In this document: piece after piece, positions 41,903 through 52,000 of the stretch
How positions within the stretch are numbered: position 1 is the first letter of the stretch
How the letters are laid out: every line of letters starts with the position of its first letter
Source: HXMU1420-2 sp017643305
GTDB lineage: Bacteria; Pseudomonadota; Alphaproteobacteria; Rhodobacterales; Rhodobacteraceae
Direction of reading: 5' to 3'
Assembly: GCA_965217135.1 (NCBI GenBank)
Contig: OZ244249.1
Span: forward strand, 4,154,001-4,218,000
DNA length: 64,000 nucleotides
Translations under genes and position numbers: made by a program
The notes under the pieces: generated by a model
Databases searched by the model: none
The model's input: only the letters and a program-made list of their open reading frames with translations
Told to the model about the DNA's origin: nothing

Positions 41903-42553
41903 ATGAACGATAGTATTCACCATCATCCCAGCGACGAAATGCTGTTTGCCTATTCGGCCGGCACCCTACCCGAAGCGTTCAACCTGATGATCGCGTCGCA
42001 TCTATCCTTGTGTGACCATTGCCGAGCGACTGTTGAAAGCTTCGATGCTGTAGGCGGGGCGGTGATTGACGCCGCATCAACACCAACCGCGGTACTTTCA
42101 GATGGCGCCTTGTCCTCGGTTTTGGACCGGTTGGACGCACCTGCCCCCTCAGCGCCCCCGCGCCGGTCTGCTGGTGTGCTGCCTTCACCCTTGCAAGACT
42201 ACGTGGGCGGCGATTTGGAGGCTGTGTCCTGGCGCCCCGTGGGGATGGGAGTGCGTCAAGCCCTCCTACCGACTTCGGCGGCAGCATCGGCACGGCTTCT
42301 CTATATTCCTGCCGGGGCCGCGATGCCGGACCACGGGCACCATGGAATGGAAATGACCATGGTTCTTCAAGGCGCATTCGTCGATGAAGACGACTATTTC
42401 GCGCGCGGCGATGTAGAGATCGCCGACCCTTCGGTGGAACACACGCCAATCGCGGATGTAGGCGCTGATTGCATATGCCTCGCCGTCACAGATGCAAGGC
42501 TGCGATTCAAAGGTTTGGTGCCTCGATTATTGCAGCCGTTTTTCCGGATCTGA
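41903..42553 (+). CDS. chrR: ChrR-type zinc anti-sigma factor
   Basis: A 216-residue two-domain protein. The N-terminal anti-sigma domain has the zinc ligands in MNDSIHHHP and HLSLCDHC, which hold RpoE inactive. The C-terminal cupin domain has MPDHGHHGMEMTMVLQGAFVDE and VEHTP, the metal-binding histidines and Glu needed for the singlet-oxygen response. It is co-transcribed with rpoE from the autoregulated promoter. Its 3' end overlaps the convergent cyclase gene by 27 bases. Confidence 0.9.
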   Translation: MNDSIHHHPSDEMLFAYSAGTLPEAFNLMIASHLSLCDHCRATVESFDAVGGAVIDAASTPTAVLSDGALSSVLDRLDAPAPSAPPRRSAGVLPSPLQDYVGGDLEAVSWRPVGMGVRQALLPTSAAASARLLYIPAGAAMPDHGHHGMEMTMVLQGAFVDEDDYFARGDVEIADPSVEHTPIADVGADCICLAVTDARLRFKGLVPRLLQPFFRI

Positions 42554-43876
42554 CCCAGCTTTACCGTTCGGGGCCATGATGTCTGTCGGGCCCTGACGGC
42601 CGCGCAGGGGTGTTTGCGCAATCTGGTGCCAGCCAGTTGCGTCAGCGGCGTTAACGGTTTCCCCCGAGGCCAGCACGGGCGACCTAAGCTGTTTGGACAT
42701 CTCCTGTAAGCGCGCGGCAACATTCACGGTATCACCAAAAACTGAATATTCGAGGCGGGTTTCGTCGCCCACAACACCACTGAACACGGCCCCGAAATGC
42801 AGCCCGATACCCGCATCAATCGGTGCGTTGTGAGAACGCGTGCGGGCCGTTGACCATTACTGCATCGTGGCATTCAACGCAACGGCACAGTTCAACCCAT
42901 TCATTGCGGCCTGCTGCGGCCTGTCTGGTTCTGTAAACAACACAATCGCCGCGTCGCCCATGAACTTGTCAATCACCCCATCATTGTCTTCGACCACCCG
43001 CGCAACGAGGCGCCGGAATTCGGTAACGAAATCGGATACCTCGCGCGGTGTCATGGTTTCCGACAACTGAGTGAATCCACGAATATCAATGAATAAAACC
43101 GCGATTTCTTCGCGCTGCCCTTCGCGCAGATCCTCTAACCGGCCGGCTGCCAGTTGCGGCGCCAGCTTTGCGGGCAGATACCGGGTCAGGTTCACGTTGC
43201 GGATCGTTGCATCGATGGACTGGAACAGCAGCAGCCGGGTACGTCGCGCTGCAACCACCAGTATTACACCGGCCAGAGCGATCATGATCAATCGCATCAC
43301 GTTGGGCGGCGGGCCCAGAAACAGCCAGATCACACTGTCACCCTGCCCTTTGATCGCCCCCGCATCAGCCGCCACGATTATTGCGATCCCCGCCACAAGC
43401 ACACTGACATGTACCGCCAGTACCCGCGGATTCCCACGCAGGACACCAAAGCTCAGGACCAGCGGCACCAGCCAGACAGACGGGAACACAAACACCGCGT
43501 CCCCGCTCAGATACGTTTTATCCATACTGGCTTTCATGCTGAACACCGCAAACAGGGAATCCGCCACCGCGGCGGGCCAGATCATCCGCCGGTGAAACAT
43601 GCGCGTGCGGATCGCCAGCCAAATCAGAACCCCAATCAGAAGATAGGCCAGCATCGTGGCCAGCGCGGTATAACCTTGCCGGATGAGCACCGCATGTTCG
43701 ACCTCTTCTATCGGTGGAAAGGCAATGGCGAAAAAGATCAGCAATCCCAACGCCACAGCAATGCGAGCGATAGAAACAAGGCGTTCGGCTTCCACTTCTG
43801 CATCGCACAGAAGCGCTTCGATTTCTGGTTTTTCCGTTGGTGCGTTCATGAGCGGCGGCTCGCCCGCATCGTCCAT
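42527..43876 (-). pseudogene. class III adenylate/guanylate cyclase interrupted by one TAA codon
   Basis: Read from 43876, about 449 codons encode an N-terminal membrane region of about six helices, a linker, then a class III cyclase domain with VLFIDIRGFTQLSE (first metal Asp), KFMGDAAIVLF (second) and YSVFGDTVNVAARLQEM (Asn/Arg transition-state residues). A single in-frame TAA at 42857-42859 sits between the two halves of the catalytic domain (ATMQ-stop-WSTAR). No frameshift is involved: sequence on both sides is intact and well conserved. As read, the 339-residue product would lack the substrate-stabilising residues and be inactive. A recent nonsense mutation, a sequencing error or stop readthrough are the options. 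Confidence 0.85.
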
Positions 43877-43887
43877 ACCCAGCTTAT

Positions 43888-45126
43888 CTAGGCATCCGGC
43901 TTGGTCAATGGAACGACCTGCCCGCTTTCCTCGACACCTGCATCGTCAAAATCAAAACGATCCAGCCGCAATGCCCGTTGCCCGGCCTTCTGCGCGCTGA
44001 TCTTGATTTCTCCAACGTCTTTTTGGGCTTGGGCAAAATGCCGGTCCAGGTTACCGACCCGGTCACCCAATCGCTCAACATCCTTGTGCAGCATGGACAA
44101 TTCCTTGCGGATCGCCCCCGCCTGTTCACGCATCCGGGCGTCTTTCAGGATCGCTCGCATGGTATTCAACGTCGCCATGCAGGTGGTTGGCGAAACGATC
44201 CAGACCCGAGCGTCAAAGCTTTCGCGAACCAGCTCGGGGAAGCTGGCGTGCAGTTCGGCATAAACCGCCTCAGACGGCAGGAACATCAACGCGCCATCTG
44301 CCGTCTCCCCATTAAGGATATAGCGTTCCGAAATCGCCTTGATATGGGTCCGCACCGCCGTGCGCATCAGGCGCGCAGCCTCGTTCAACTGTGGCTGGGT
44401 TTCCGCCCGGCGCAGCGCCTCATAGGCTTCCAATGGGAACTTGCTGTCGATCACGATGGGCCCCGGCGGGTTGGGCAAATGGATCAGGCAATCCGCCCTG
44501 CGGCTGTTCGACAGGGTCACTTGAAACGCATATGCATCCGGCGGCAGGGCTTTGCTGACAATATCGTTCAACTGGATTTCGCCAAACGCACCGCGTGTCT
44601 GTTTGTTCGACAGAATGTCCTGCAGGCTCAGTACATCGCCGGACAGCTTGGTAATATTGTCCTGCGCCTTGTCGATTGCTGCCAACCGTTCCTGCAATGC
44701 CGTCAGCGAAGTCGCTGTCTGCTTCGACGATCCGTTTAGCGTTTCTTTCATCCGTTCCTGCATTTCGGCCAACGCCCGTGCCGAACGCATCGCATTGTCC
44801 GCCAGCCGGTCGTTCATCTGCTGTTGCACCGCCGCCAGCCGTGTTTCCATGGTCTGGACCACCTGCAACTGCGCGTTGGTCTGCGTGTCGGACACATTCT
44901 GCAACCCACCGCGCAACGCCTCCTGCCCCTGCCCCAGCTGTTGTACGTTCTGCCCCAGCACCGCCAGTTGCTGCACCAATGGCTCCATCGTCCGCGCCGA
45001 TCGGTTGGCTGCCCGCAGCCCCAGCCAAAGCAGGATCAGGATCAGACACAACACGCCACCCGCCACTATAATGGCCAGCGCGACCGGGTCCTCCAGCGAT
45101 ACCACTTTTCCACCAATCTCGATCAT
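43888..45126 (-). CDS. rmuC: DNA recombination protein RmuC
   Basis: A 412-residue RmuC-family protein: one N-terminal membrane helix (LAIIVAGGVLCLILILLWLGL), a long coiled coil rich in Gln, Leu and Ala (residues about 40-175), then the conserved nuclease-like core with KQTRGAFGEIQLNDIV, IDSKFPLEAYEAL and FLPSEAVYAELHASFPEL, ending VSPTTCMATLNTMRAI. RmuC limits illegitimate recombination at inverted repeats. It overlaps mutL by four bases (ATGA), linking two DNA-maintenance genes. Confidence 0.9.
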   Translation of the reverse strand: MIEIGGKVVSLEDPVALAIIVAGGVLCLILILLWLGLRAANRSARTMEPLVQQLAVLGQNVQQLGQGQEALRGGLQNVSDTQTNAQLQVVQTMETRLAAVQQQMNDRLADNAMRSARALAEMQERMKETLNGSSKQTATSLTALQERLAAIDKAQDNITKLSGDVLSLQDILSNKQTRGAFGEIQLNDIVSKALPPDAYAFQVTLSNSRRADCLIHLPNPPGPIVIDSKFPLEAYEALRRAETQPQLNEAARLMRTAVRTHIKAISERYILNGETADGALMFLPSEAVYAELHASFPELVRESFDARVWIVSPTTCMATLNTMRAILKDARMREQAGAIRKELSMLHKDVERLGDRVGNLDRHFAQAQKDVGEIKISAQKAGQRALRLDRFDFDDAGVEESGQVVPLTKPDA

Positions 45127-46958
45127 GTCCGACCAAACAACCGTTCAATATCTGCCAGCTTCAGCTCCACATAAGTAGGCCGCCCGTGGTTGCACTGCCC
45201 AGAATGCGGTGTCGCCTCCATCTCGCGCAGCAGCGCGTTCATCTCTTCCGCGCGCATCCGCCGCCCCGACCGGACTGAGCCATGACAGGCCATCCGGCTG
45301 AGAATGGCCTCGATCCGCGCCTGCACCAGATCGCTTTCGCCCAGATCATCCAGCTCATCCAGAACGTCGCGCAGCAGCGCCTCGGCGTTGACCTCTCCCA
45401 GCACCGCAGGCGTTTCCCGCACCGCAATCGCGTTACCGCCAAACGGCTCAAACCTCAGGCCCAGTGCGGCCAGCTTGTCCGCCTGCCCCAACAGACGCGC
45501 GCAATCGTCCAAGGACAGTTCCACAATCTCCGGGATAAGCAGCGCCTGCGCCGCCACACCATTTTCCACCATCTGGCGTTTCAGCTTTTCATAGACCAGC
45601 CGCTCATGTGCGGCGTGCTGGTCCACGATCACCATTCCATCAACGGTCTGTGCCACGATGTAGTTTTCATGCACCTGCCCACGCGCCACACCCAGCGGCA
45701 GGTCCTGCGCCTCTGGCTCAGTCTCCTGGGCCGATGGCTCCACTGTCCGCGCTGCATACTCCGCAGCCATTTCCTGAAAACCTAGCACGAAATCGGGTTC
45801 CGCGATCGAGCGCGGCACGCCAATGGGCCGGTCCATCTGGTAAACCCGCGGCGATGCAAGCTCCACCCGCGCAGCGCCCAACATTCCATCCGCCACGGTA
45901 GACGACGCCCGGTGCCCAGCTTCAGCCAGCGCATGGCGCAAGGCTGACACGATCAGCCCCCGCGCCATCCCGGGGTCGCGGAACCGCACCTCAGATTTGG
46001 CCGGGTGCACATTCACATCCACCAACTGCGGATTGCAGGTCAGAAACAGCGCCGCCGCCGGGTGCCGGTCCCGGCTCAGAAAATCGGCATAGGCCGCGCG
46101 CAAGGCCCCTGTCAGCATCTTGTCCCGCACAGGCCGTCCATTCACAAACAGGAACTGCGCCACCGCCGCCCCACGCGAATAGGTCGGCAGCCCGGCAAAT
46201 CCGTGCAGGCGCAGACCCTCCCGCTCCGCATCTATCCGCACGGCGTTCTCACAAAACTCCCGCCCCAGCACCTGCGCCAGCCGCCCGACCAGCGCATCAA
46301 ACAGATCGCCGCTCTGCGGATCGGCCCGGAACACCACCCGCGCCGGCTCCCGCCCCACATCATTCAACGTGAACCCAACAGCAGGTTCCGCCATCGCCAG
46401 CCGCTTGACCACATCGGCAATCGCCTGCGCCTCGGCCCGGTCGGAGCGCATGAATTTCAACCGCGCAGGCGTGGCAAAAAACAGGTCCCGCAACTCCACC
46501 TGCGTGCCCGGCGGTGCCGCCACAGGCCGCACCCGCGCCTCAGTCCCGCCATCGACCCGCAACACTGCCGCATCCCGGCCCGCCGCCCGGCTGGTGATCG
46601 CCAACCGGCCCACAGCGCCCAGCGAAGGCAACGCCTCACCCCGGAACCCGAAACTTTGGATGTTCAACAGATCAGACCCATCAATCTTTGACGTAGCATG
46701 CCGGGTCAAAGCCAGCGGCAGATCGTCCTCGGTCATGCCGCAGCCATTATCTGTCACCCGGATCAGCGTCTTGCCGCCATCGGCATAATCGACGGTGATC
46801 CGTGTTGCGCCGGCATCCAGCGCGTTTTCCACCAACTCCTTCACGGCGGACGCTGGCCGTTCCACCACCTCACCCGCCGCAATCCGGTTGACCGCCGCCT
46901 CATCGAGCTGGCGGATCTCCGGGCGCATATCGCCGATATTGGGGCTAGCAGAAACCAT
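45123..46958 (-). CDS. mutL: DNA mismatch repair protein MutL
   Basis: A 611-residue MutL. The GHKL ATPase motifs are NRIAAGEVVERPASAVKELVENALDAGAT, DNGCGM, and RGEALPSLGAV; the C-terminal endonuclease-type domain has DQHAAHERLVYEK, ACHGSVRSGRRM and CNHGRPTYVELK, the last differing from the common CPHGRP. MutL links MutS mismatch recognition to strand incision in organisms without MutH. ATG 46958 is kept as start; an ATG ten codons in is possible. Confidence 0.92.
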   Translation of the reverse strand: MVSASPNIGDMRPEIRQLDEAAVNRIAAGEVVERPASAVKELVENALDAGATRITVDYADGGKTLIRVTDNGCGMTEDDLPLALTRHATSKIDGSDLLNIQSFGFRGEALPSLGAVGRLAITSRAAGRDAAVLRVDGGTEARVRPVAAPPGTQVELRDLFFATPARLKFMRSDRAEAQAIADVVKRLAMAEPAVGFTLNDVGREPARVVFRADPQSGDLFDALVGRLAQVLGREFCENAVRIDAEREGLRLHGFAGLPTYSRGAAVAQFLFVNGRPVRDKMLTGALRAAYADFLSRDRHPAAALFLTCNPQLVDVNVHPAKSEVRFRDPGMARGLIVSALRHALAEAGHRASSTVADGMLGAARVELASPRVYQMDRPIGVPRSIAEPDFVLGFQEMAAEYAARTVEPSAQETEPEAQDLPLGVARGQVHENYIVAQTVDGMVIVDQHAAHERLVYEKLKRQMVENGVAAQALLIPEIVELSLDDCARLLGQADKLAALGLRFEPFGGNAIAVRETPAVLGEVNAEALLRDVLDELDDLGESDLVQARIEAILSRMACHGSVRSGRRMRAEEMNALLREMEATPHSGQCNHGRPTYVELKLADIERLFGRT

Positions 46959-47026
46959 ACCCCAAAACCTAGCACGCTATCCCCCGATTCTGCCAGACCA
47001 TCCCACCCGTAGAATCGCCCCATAAA

Positions 47027-47080
47027 TGGGAGGGTGGGCGGGGCGATGGGCGCAGCCCGAGCGCCGTCCCGCCCGACCCC
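47027..47080. repeat. GC-rich intergenic repeat, copy B
   Basis: Between mutL and the 5-oxoprolinase gene. It shares the core GGGCGGGGCGATGG (47036-47049) and CGCAG...CCGAGCG with copy A at 22345-22400, in the same orientation. The GGGC-GCA-GCCC stem (47048-47058) shows a compensatory base pair relative to copy A. Confidence 0.65.
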
Positions 47081-47139
47081 AATTGACATCCCCTGCCCCT
47101 GTGGCGATCACTGGCGCAACACAGCCAAAAGGGTAGGAC

Positions 47140-50100
47140 ATGAGCGGCAAGTGGGAATTCTGGATCGACCGGGGCGGCACCTTCACCGACATCGTCGCAC
47201 GCCACCCCGATGGCACCTTGCAAACCCACAAACTGCTTAGTGAAAACCCCGAACGCTACAGCGACGCCGCCGTGCAAGGCATCCGCGACCTGTTGGGCGC
47301 CGGCGGCCCGATCCCCGAAAACAGTATCGGTGCGGTCAAGATGGGCACCACCGTTGCCACCAACGCTCTGCTCGAACGTAAGGGCGAAGACGTTCTACTG
47401 CTGATCACCAAAGGTTTCCGCGACCTTCTGCTTATCGGCTACCAGACCCGCCCCCAACTCTTTGACCTCGACATCCAGCGGCCCGAACTGCTCTACCAGC
47501 AGGTCGCCGAAATGGACGAGCGGCTCGACGCAGATGGCAATGTCCTGCAGCCGCTGGACGAAACCACCCTGCGCCAGGCATTGACCGACGCCTATGCCAG
47601 CGGCCTGCACGCTGTGGCCATCGCCGGGCTGCACGCCTATCTGAACCCCGCCCATGAACAACGCGCGGCCCAGATCGCTCGCGAGATCGGCTTTACCCAG
47701 ATCAGCACCAGCCACGAAGTCTCCAAACTGGCCAAGCTCGTAGGTCGCGGCGACACCACCGTGGTCGATGCCTACCTTTCCCCAATCCTGCGCCGCTACG
47801 TACAGCAGGTTGCAGATGCGCTCGACATGGGACGCGCCTGTGACCGGCTGCTGTTCATGCAAAGCTCTGGCGGACTGACCGATGCCACGCTGTTTCAGGG
47901 CAAGGATGCCATCCTGTCCGGTCCTGCGGGCGGCATCGTCGGCATGGTACAGACTGCGGGTGCTGTGGGCCATGACAAGCTCATCGGCTTTGACATGGGC
48001 GGCACTTCCACCGATGTCAGCCATTACGCGGGCACCTATGAACGGTCCTTCGAAACCGAGGTCGCAGGCGTCCGCATGCGCGCTCCGATGATGGATATTC
48101 ACACCGTTGCCGCCGGCGGCGGATCCATCTGCCGGTTCGCTGAAGGCCGCTTCCAGGTCGGCCCCGAAAGTGCGGGCGCAGATCCCGGCCCAGCCTGCTA
48201 TCGGCGTGGCGGGCCTCTTACCGTGACCGACTGCAATGTCATGCTGGGCAAGCTGAACCCAGATCATTTCCCGGCGGTCTTTGGCCCGAATGGCAATGAA
48301 AAGCTCGACCTCGTTGCCGTCCGCGCCGGGTTCGAAGCACTCTCCGCACAGGTCGCCCGCGAAACCGGCACCCCGCCGCGCAGCCCGGAAGACATGGCTA
48401 CCGGCTTCTTGCGCATCGCCGTGGACAACATGGCCAATGCGATCAAGAAAATCAGCGTCCAGCGCGGCCATGATGTGACCGGCTACACCCTGCAATGCTT
48501 CGGCGGCGCGGGTGGGCAGCATGCCTGCCTAGTTGCCGACGCCTTGGGCATGCGCCGTGTGTTCATCCACCCCTATGCCGGGGTCCTGTCGGCCTATGGC
48601 ATGGGGCTTGCCGAAATTCGCGCCCTGCGCGAAGTCCAGCATGATGCGCCACTCGAGGAAGCGGACGCTGCGCAAGCCGCACTCGCCACCATCACCGCAG
48701 AGGCCAAAGTCGAAGTCCGCAACCAGGGCGCAGCCCAGATCCGGTCCGAACCCCGCGCACATCTGCGCTATGACGGGTCGCATCAGGCGCTGGAGGTCAG
48801 CTTTGGCGCCACCGCCGACATGCATGCAGAATTTGAGGCCCTGCACCGCGCGCGCTTCGGCTTCATTTCCCCGGAACGGCCCATCCTGTTCGAAATGCTC
48901 AGCGTCGAGGCCATCGGCGACACCGGCGAAGCCCCTGCCGCCACGCCATTTGGTGCCGACGACACCCCATTGGCCCATGTCCCGGTCTATGTCGATGGGA
49001 CCACGCAAAACACACCGCTCTACGACCGCACCACGCTGACCCAGGCCGCCCGCATTACCGGTCCGGCCATCATTACCGAACCCACTGGCACCAATATTGT
49101 GGAACTGGGCTGGACAGCCACGCTCGACACGATGGGAAATCTCATCCTCAATCGGACCGAGGAGCTTGCCCGCGATAACGCCGCCGGGACAGAGGCTGAC
49201 CCAGTCCTGCTGGAAGTGATGAGTAACCTGTTCATGTCTGTGGCCGACCAGATGGGCGCGACCCTCGCAAATACCTCTTGGTCCGTGAACATCAAGGAAC
49301 GGCTGGATTTCTCCTGCGCGATCTTCGACGAACAGGGTGATCTGGTGGCCAATGCGCCCCATGTCCCGGTACATCTCGGCTCCATGTCCGACAGTATCAA
49401 AACCGTGATGCGCGCGAATGCGGGTGACATACACGAGGGCGACGCCTTCATGCTGAATTCACCCTATAATGGCGGCACCCACCTGCCCGATGTCACGGTG
49501 GTCACGCCAGTGTTTGCAAATGGCCGCCCGGTGTTTTGGCTGGGCTCGCGCGGGCACCATGCGGATATCGGCGGGCGCACGCCGGGGTCGGCCCCGCCCG
49601 ATAGCACCCATATCGACCAAGAAGGCGTGCTGATCGACAATGTCCGTCTGGTGTCCAAAGGCGTGCTGCAACAGGACATTGCCGAAGCGGTGCTCAGTTC
49701 CGGCCGCTACCCCTGCCGCAACATCCCGCAGAACCTGGCCGACCTGAAAGCGCAGGTCGCTGCCAATGAAACCGGGCGGCGGGAATTGCTGCAGGTCTGC
49801 GCCACCTACGGCACCGACGTGGTCACCGCCTATATGCGCCACGTGCAGGACAATGCCGAAGAAAGCGTGCGCCGCGTGCTGGGCAGCCTGCCGGGCGGGT
49901 CCTTCACCTACCCAATGGACCATGGCGCGCAGATCCAGGTGGCCGTATCGGTGGATCAGGAGGCGCGCGAAGCAACGATCGATTTCACCGGCACCTCCCC
50001 CCAGCACCCCGGCAATTTCAACGCGCCTTCCGCCGTGTGCCGGGCCGTGGTGCTCTATGTCTTTCGCACGTTGGTGGGCCAGAACATCCCGCTGAACGAA

Positions 50101-50718
50101 GGCTGCCTGCACCCGCTGAACATCATCATCCCAGAAGGCTCACTGCTTAACCCGACCTATCCGGCTGCAGTGATCTCCGGCAACACCGAAGTCTCCCAGG
50201 CGGCCTGCAATGCTCTGTACGGCGCCATCGGCTTCATTGCAGGCAGCCAGGCGACGATGAACAATTTCGTCTGGGGGAATGAGGAATTTCAAAACTACGA
50301 AACCATCTGTGGCGGCACCGGTGCCGGGCCCGGGTTCGATGGCTGCGACGCAGTGCAGACGCATATGACCAACACGCGGTCTACCGATCCGGAGATTTTG
50401 GAAAAACGCTTCCCTGTGCGGCTGGAGGAGTTCGGCATCCGCGACGGCTCCGGCGGATCCGGACGCTGGAGCGGCGGCAACGGCTGCCTGCGCCGCCTGC
50501 AATTCCTGACGCCAGTGACGGTGACGACACTGTGTTCACACCGGATCGTGCCGCCGTTTGGCGTGGACGGCGGCGCACCGGGGGCCGTGGGCCTGAACTG
50601 GGCCGAAATGCCGGACGGAGCCCGGGTAGACCTGAAAGGCTTCGACGAAATCGACCTGCCGGAGGGGGCGGTTTACGGGATCGCCACGCCAGGTGGCGGG
50701 GGTTGGGGGCAGCCGTAG
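47140..50718 (+). CDS. fused hydantoinase A/B family protein (5-oxoprolinase type)
   Basis: A 1192-residue ATP-dependent ring-opening amidohydrolase. The N-terminal HyuA-like half (about 1-690) carries WIDRGGTFTDIVARHPDG, VKMGTTVATNALLERKGED, GFDMGGTSTDVSHY and AAGGGSICRF, with actin-like ATPase motifs. The C-terminal HyuB-like half (about 700-1190) carries DQMGATLANTSWSVNIKERLDFSCAIFDEQGD and ends near IATPGGGGWG. Fusion of both halves is typical of 5-oxoprolinases, which convert 5-oxoproline to glutamate, but hydantoin substrates are possible. GGGTAGG precedes ATG 47140. Confidence 0.88.
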   Translation: MSGKWEFWIDRGGTFTDIVARHPDGTLQTHKLLSENPERYSDAAVQGIRDLLGAGGPIPENSIGAVKMGTTVATNALLERKGEDVLLLITKGFRDLLLIGYQTRPQLFDLDIQRPELLYQQVAEMDERLDADGNVLQPLDETTLRQALTDAYASGLHAVAIAGLHAYLNPAHEQRAAQIAREIGFTQISTSHEVSKLAKLVGRGDTTVVDAYLSPILRRYVQQVADALDMGRACDRLLFMQSSGGLTDATLFQGKDAILSGPAGGIVGMVQTAGAVGHDKLIGFDMGGTSTDVSHYAGTYERSFETEVAGVRMRAPMMDIHTVAAGGGSICRFAEGRFQVGPESAGADPGPACYRRGGPLTVTDCNVMLGKLNPDHFPAVFGPNGNEKLDLVAVRAGFEALSAQVARETGTPPRSPEDMATGFLRIAVDNMANAIKKISVQRGHDVTGYTLQCFGGAGGQHACLVADALGMRRVFIHPYAGVLSAYGMGLAEIRALREVQHDAPLEEADAAQAALATITAEAKVEVRNQGAAQIRSEPRAHLRYDGSHQALEVSFGATADMHAEFEALHRARFGFISPERPILFEMLSVEAIGDTGEAPAATPFGADDTPLAHVPVYVDGTTQNTPLYDRTTLTQAARITGPAIITEPTGTNIVELGWTATLDTMGNLILNRTEELARDNAAGTEADPVLLEVMSNLFMSVADQMGATLANTSWSVNIKERLDFSCAIFDEQGDLVANAPHVPVHLGSMSDSIKTVMRANAGDIHEGDAFMLNSPYNGGTHLPDVTVVTPVFANGRPVFWLGSRGHHADIGGRTPGSAPPDSTHIDQEGVLIDNVRLVSKGVLQQDIAEAVLSSGRYPCRNIPQNLADLKAQVAANETGRRELLQVCATYGTDVVTAYMRHVQDNAEESVRRVLGSLPGGSFTYPMDHGAQIQVAVSVDQEAREATIDFTGTSPQHPGNFNAPSAVCRAVVLYVFRTLVGQNIPLNEGCLHPLNIIIPEGSLLNPTYPAAVISGNTEVSQAACNALYGAIGFIAGSQATMNNFVWGNEEFQNYETICGGTGAGPGFDGCDAVQTHMTNTRSTDPEILEKRFPVRLEEFGIRDGSGGSGRWSGGNGCLRRLQFLTPVTVTTLCSHRIVPPFGVDGGAPGAVGLNWAEMPDGARVDLKGFDEIDLPEGAVYGIATPGGGGWGQP

Positions 50719-50866
50719 GCTGAGTGTAACCCACCGCAGGTTTTGGTGATTGGAAACGGTAGTTTGGCACCCGTCTTACACATTCTTCTTTACCCGCCGT
50801 TCCACACTCAAGCGTTGCCAACCCCCGCCCCCCATGCCACCTTTCAAGCGACTTGGAGGACCACCC

Positions 50867-51856
50867 ATGACCACCCTGACCCGCGAATCCACCGCGCAGT
50901 TGCCGCAGGTGTCTGAGCCCCGTAATCCGGGTATGGATTTGGATCTCGACTGGGTGCGCGCCGTGCAGGCCAATACCTCGGCCATAGAACGGCGCGCGGC
51001 GACTTTGCCGGGGCGGCGGTCTGTCAAAAAGGACTGGCAGGCCGCTTGGCTATGCAGGGCGATCTCCTGCATCGATCTTACGACGCTCAGCGGCGATGAC
51101 ACCGCCGACCGGGTGCGCCGCCTCTGCGCCAAGGCCCGCCAACCCGTGCGGGCGGATCTGCTGGACGCGCTGGGGATGGACGGGCTGACCGTGGGCGCGG
51201 TTTGTGTCTATCACGACATGGTCGCCACGGCGGTGGACGCGCTGCAGGGCACCAACATCCCGGTTGCTGCTGTCAGCACCGGGTTTCCCGCGGGCCTGTC
51301 GCCGTTTCACTTGCGCGTGGCTGAGATTGGCGAAAGCGTGAAGGCAGGCGCTAAGGAGATCGACATCGTCATTTCCCGCCGTCTGGTTCTGGGCGGCGAC
51401 TGGCAGGCGCTTTACGACGAAATGCGCGCCTTTCGGGACGCCTGCGGTGATGCCCATGTCAAGGCGATCCTTGCGACCGGGGAGCTTGGTACGCTGCGCA
51501 ATGTCGCCCGCGCCTCGCTGGTCTGCATGATGGCGGGGGCGGATTTCATCAAGACCTCCACCGGCAAGGAAAGCGTGAACGCGACCCTGCCCGTGAGCCT
51601 GGTGATGATCCGCGCCATACGCGACTACTGGCAGCGCACTGGGTATCGCGTGGGCTACAAACCGGCGGGCGGGATTTCCAAGGCGAAGGATGCGCTGGTG
51701 TATCTAAGCCTGATGAAGGACGAACTGGGTGATCGGTGGCTGCAGCCCGACATGTTCCGCTTCGGGGCATCGTCGCTGCTGGGCGATATTGAGCGGCAGT
51801 TGGAACACCACGCGACCGGCGCCTATTCCGCCGGATACCGCCATGCAGCCGGGTAA
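50867..51856 (+). CDS. deoC: deoxyribose-phosphate aldolase
   Basis: A 329-residue DeoC of the class I aldolase barrel fold, cleaving 2-deoxyribose 5-phosphate to glyceraldehyde 3-phosphate and acetaldehyde. EIDIVISRRLVLGGDWQALYDEM, VKAILATGELG (Schiff-base region), ADFIKTSTGKESVNATLPV (catalytic Lys) and VGYKPAGGISKAKDAL are all present. GGAGGA lies before ATG 50867; a longer frame upstream has no family sequence. About 60 N-terminal residues more than E. coli DeoC are usual for this branch. The acetaldehyde formed may be oxidised by the downstream dehydrogenase. Confidence 0.88.
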   Translation: MTTLTRESTAQLPQVSEPRNPGMDLDLDWVRAVQANTSAIERRAATLPGRRSVKKDWQAAWLCRAISCIDLTTLSGDDTADRVRRLCAKARQPVRADLLDALGMDGLTVGAVCVYHDMVATAVDALQGTNIPVAAVSTGFPAGLSPFHLRVAEIGESVKAGAKEIDIVISRRLVLGGDWQALYDEMRAFRDACGDAHVKAILATGELGTLRNVARASLVCMMAGADFIKTSTGKESVNATLPVSLVMIRAIRDYWQRTGYRVGYKPAGGISKAKDALVYLSLMKDELGDRWLQPDMFRFGASSLLGDIERQLEHHATGAYSAGYRHAAG

Positions 51857-51932
51857 AGCGCGCGCGGGGATCAGCCCCGACATCCAATTTCACGCCCAAC
51901 CGGCCGGCACATGTAATGATCGCAGCAGAGAC

Positions 51933-51979
51933 CCGGACTTTTGCTATAAGTCCGGTCCGTTTTCTTTGCAAGAAAACGG
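51933..51979 (+). promoter_or_regulatory. two adjacent dyads before the double aldehyde dehydrogenase gene
   Basis: CCGGACTT-N7-AAGTCCGG (51933-51955, 8-bp arms) is followed after one base by CCGTTTTCTT-TGC-AAGAAAACGG (51957-51979, 10-bp arms). The second ends 8 bases before the GGAGGAG ribosome binding site. They could be operator sites, a deoC terminator or an mRNA leader structure. Confidence 0.5.
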
Positions 51980-52000
51980 CTGCGACGGAGGAGACAGGTC

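Noticed and set aside
47395..48522. Minus-strand 375-codon frame inside the 5-oxoprolinase gene
   Set aside because: Antisense to a well-conserved enzyme; no family features of its own.
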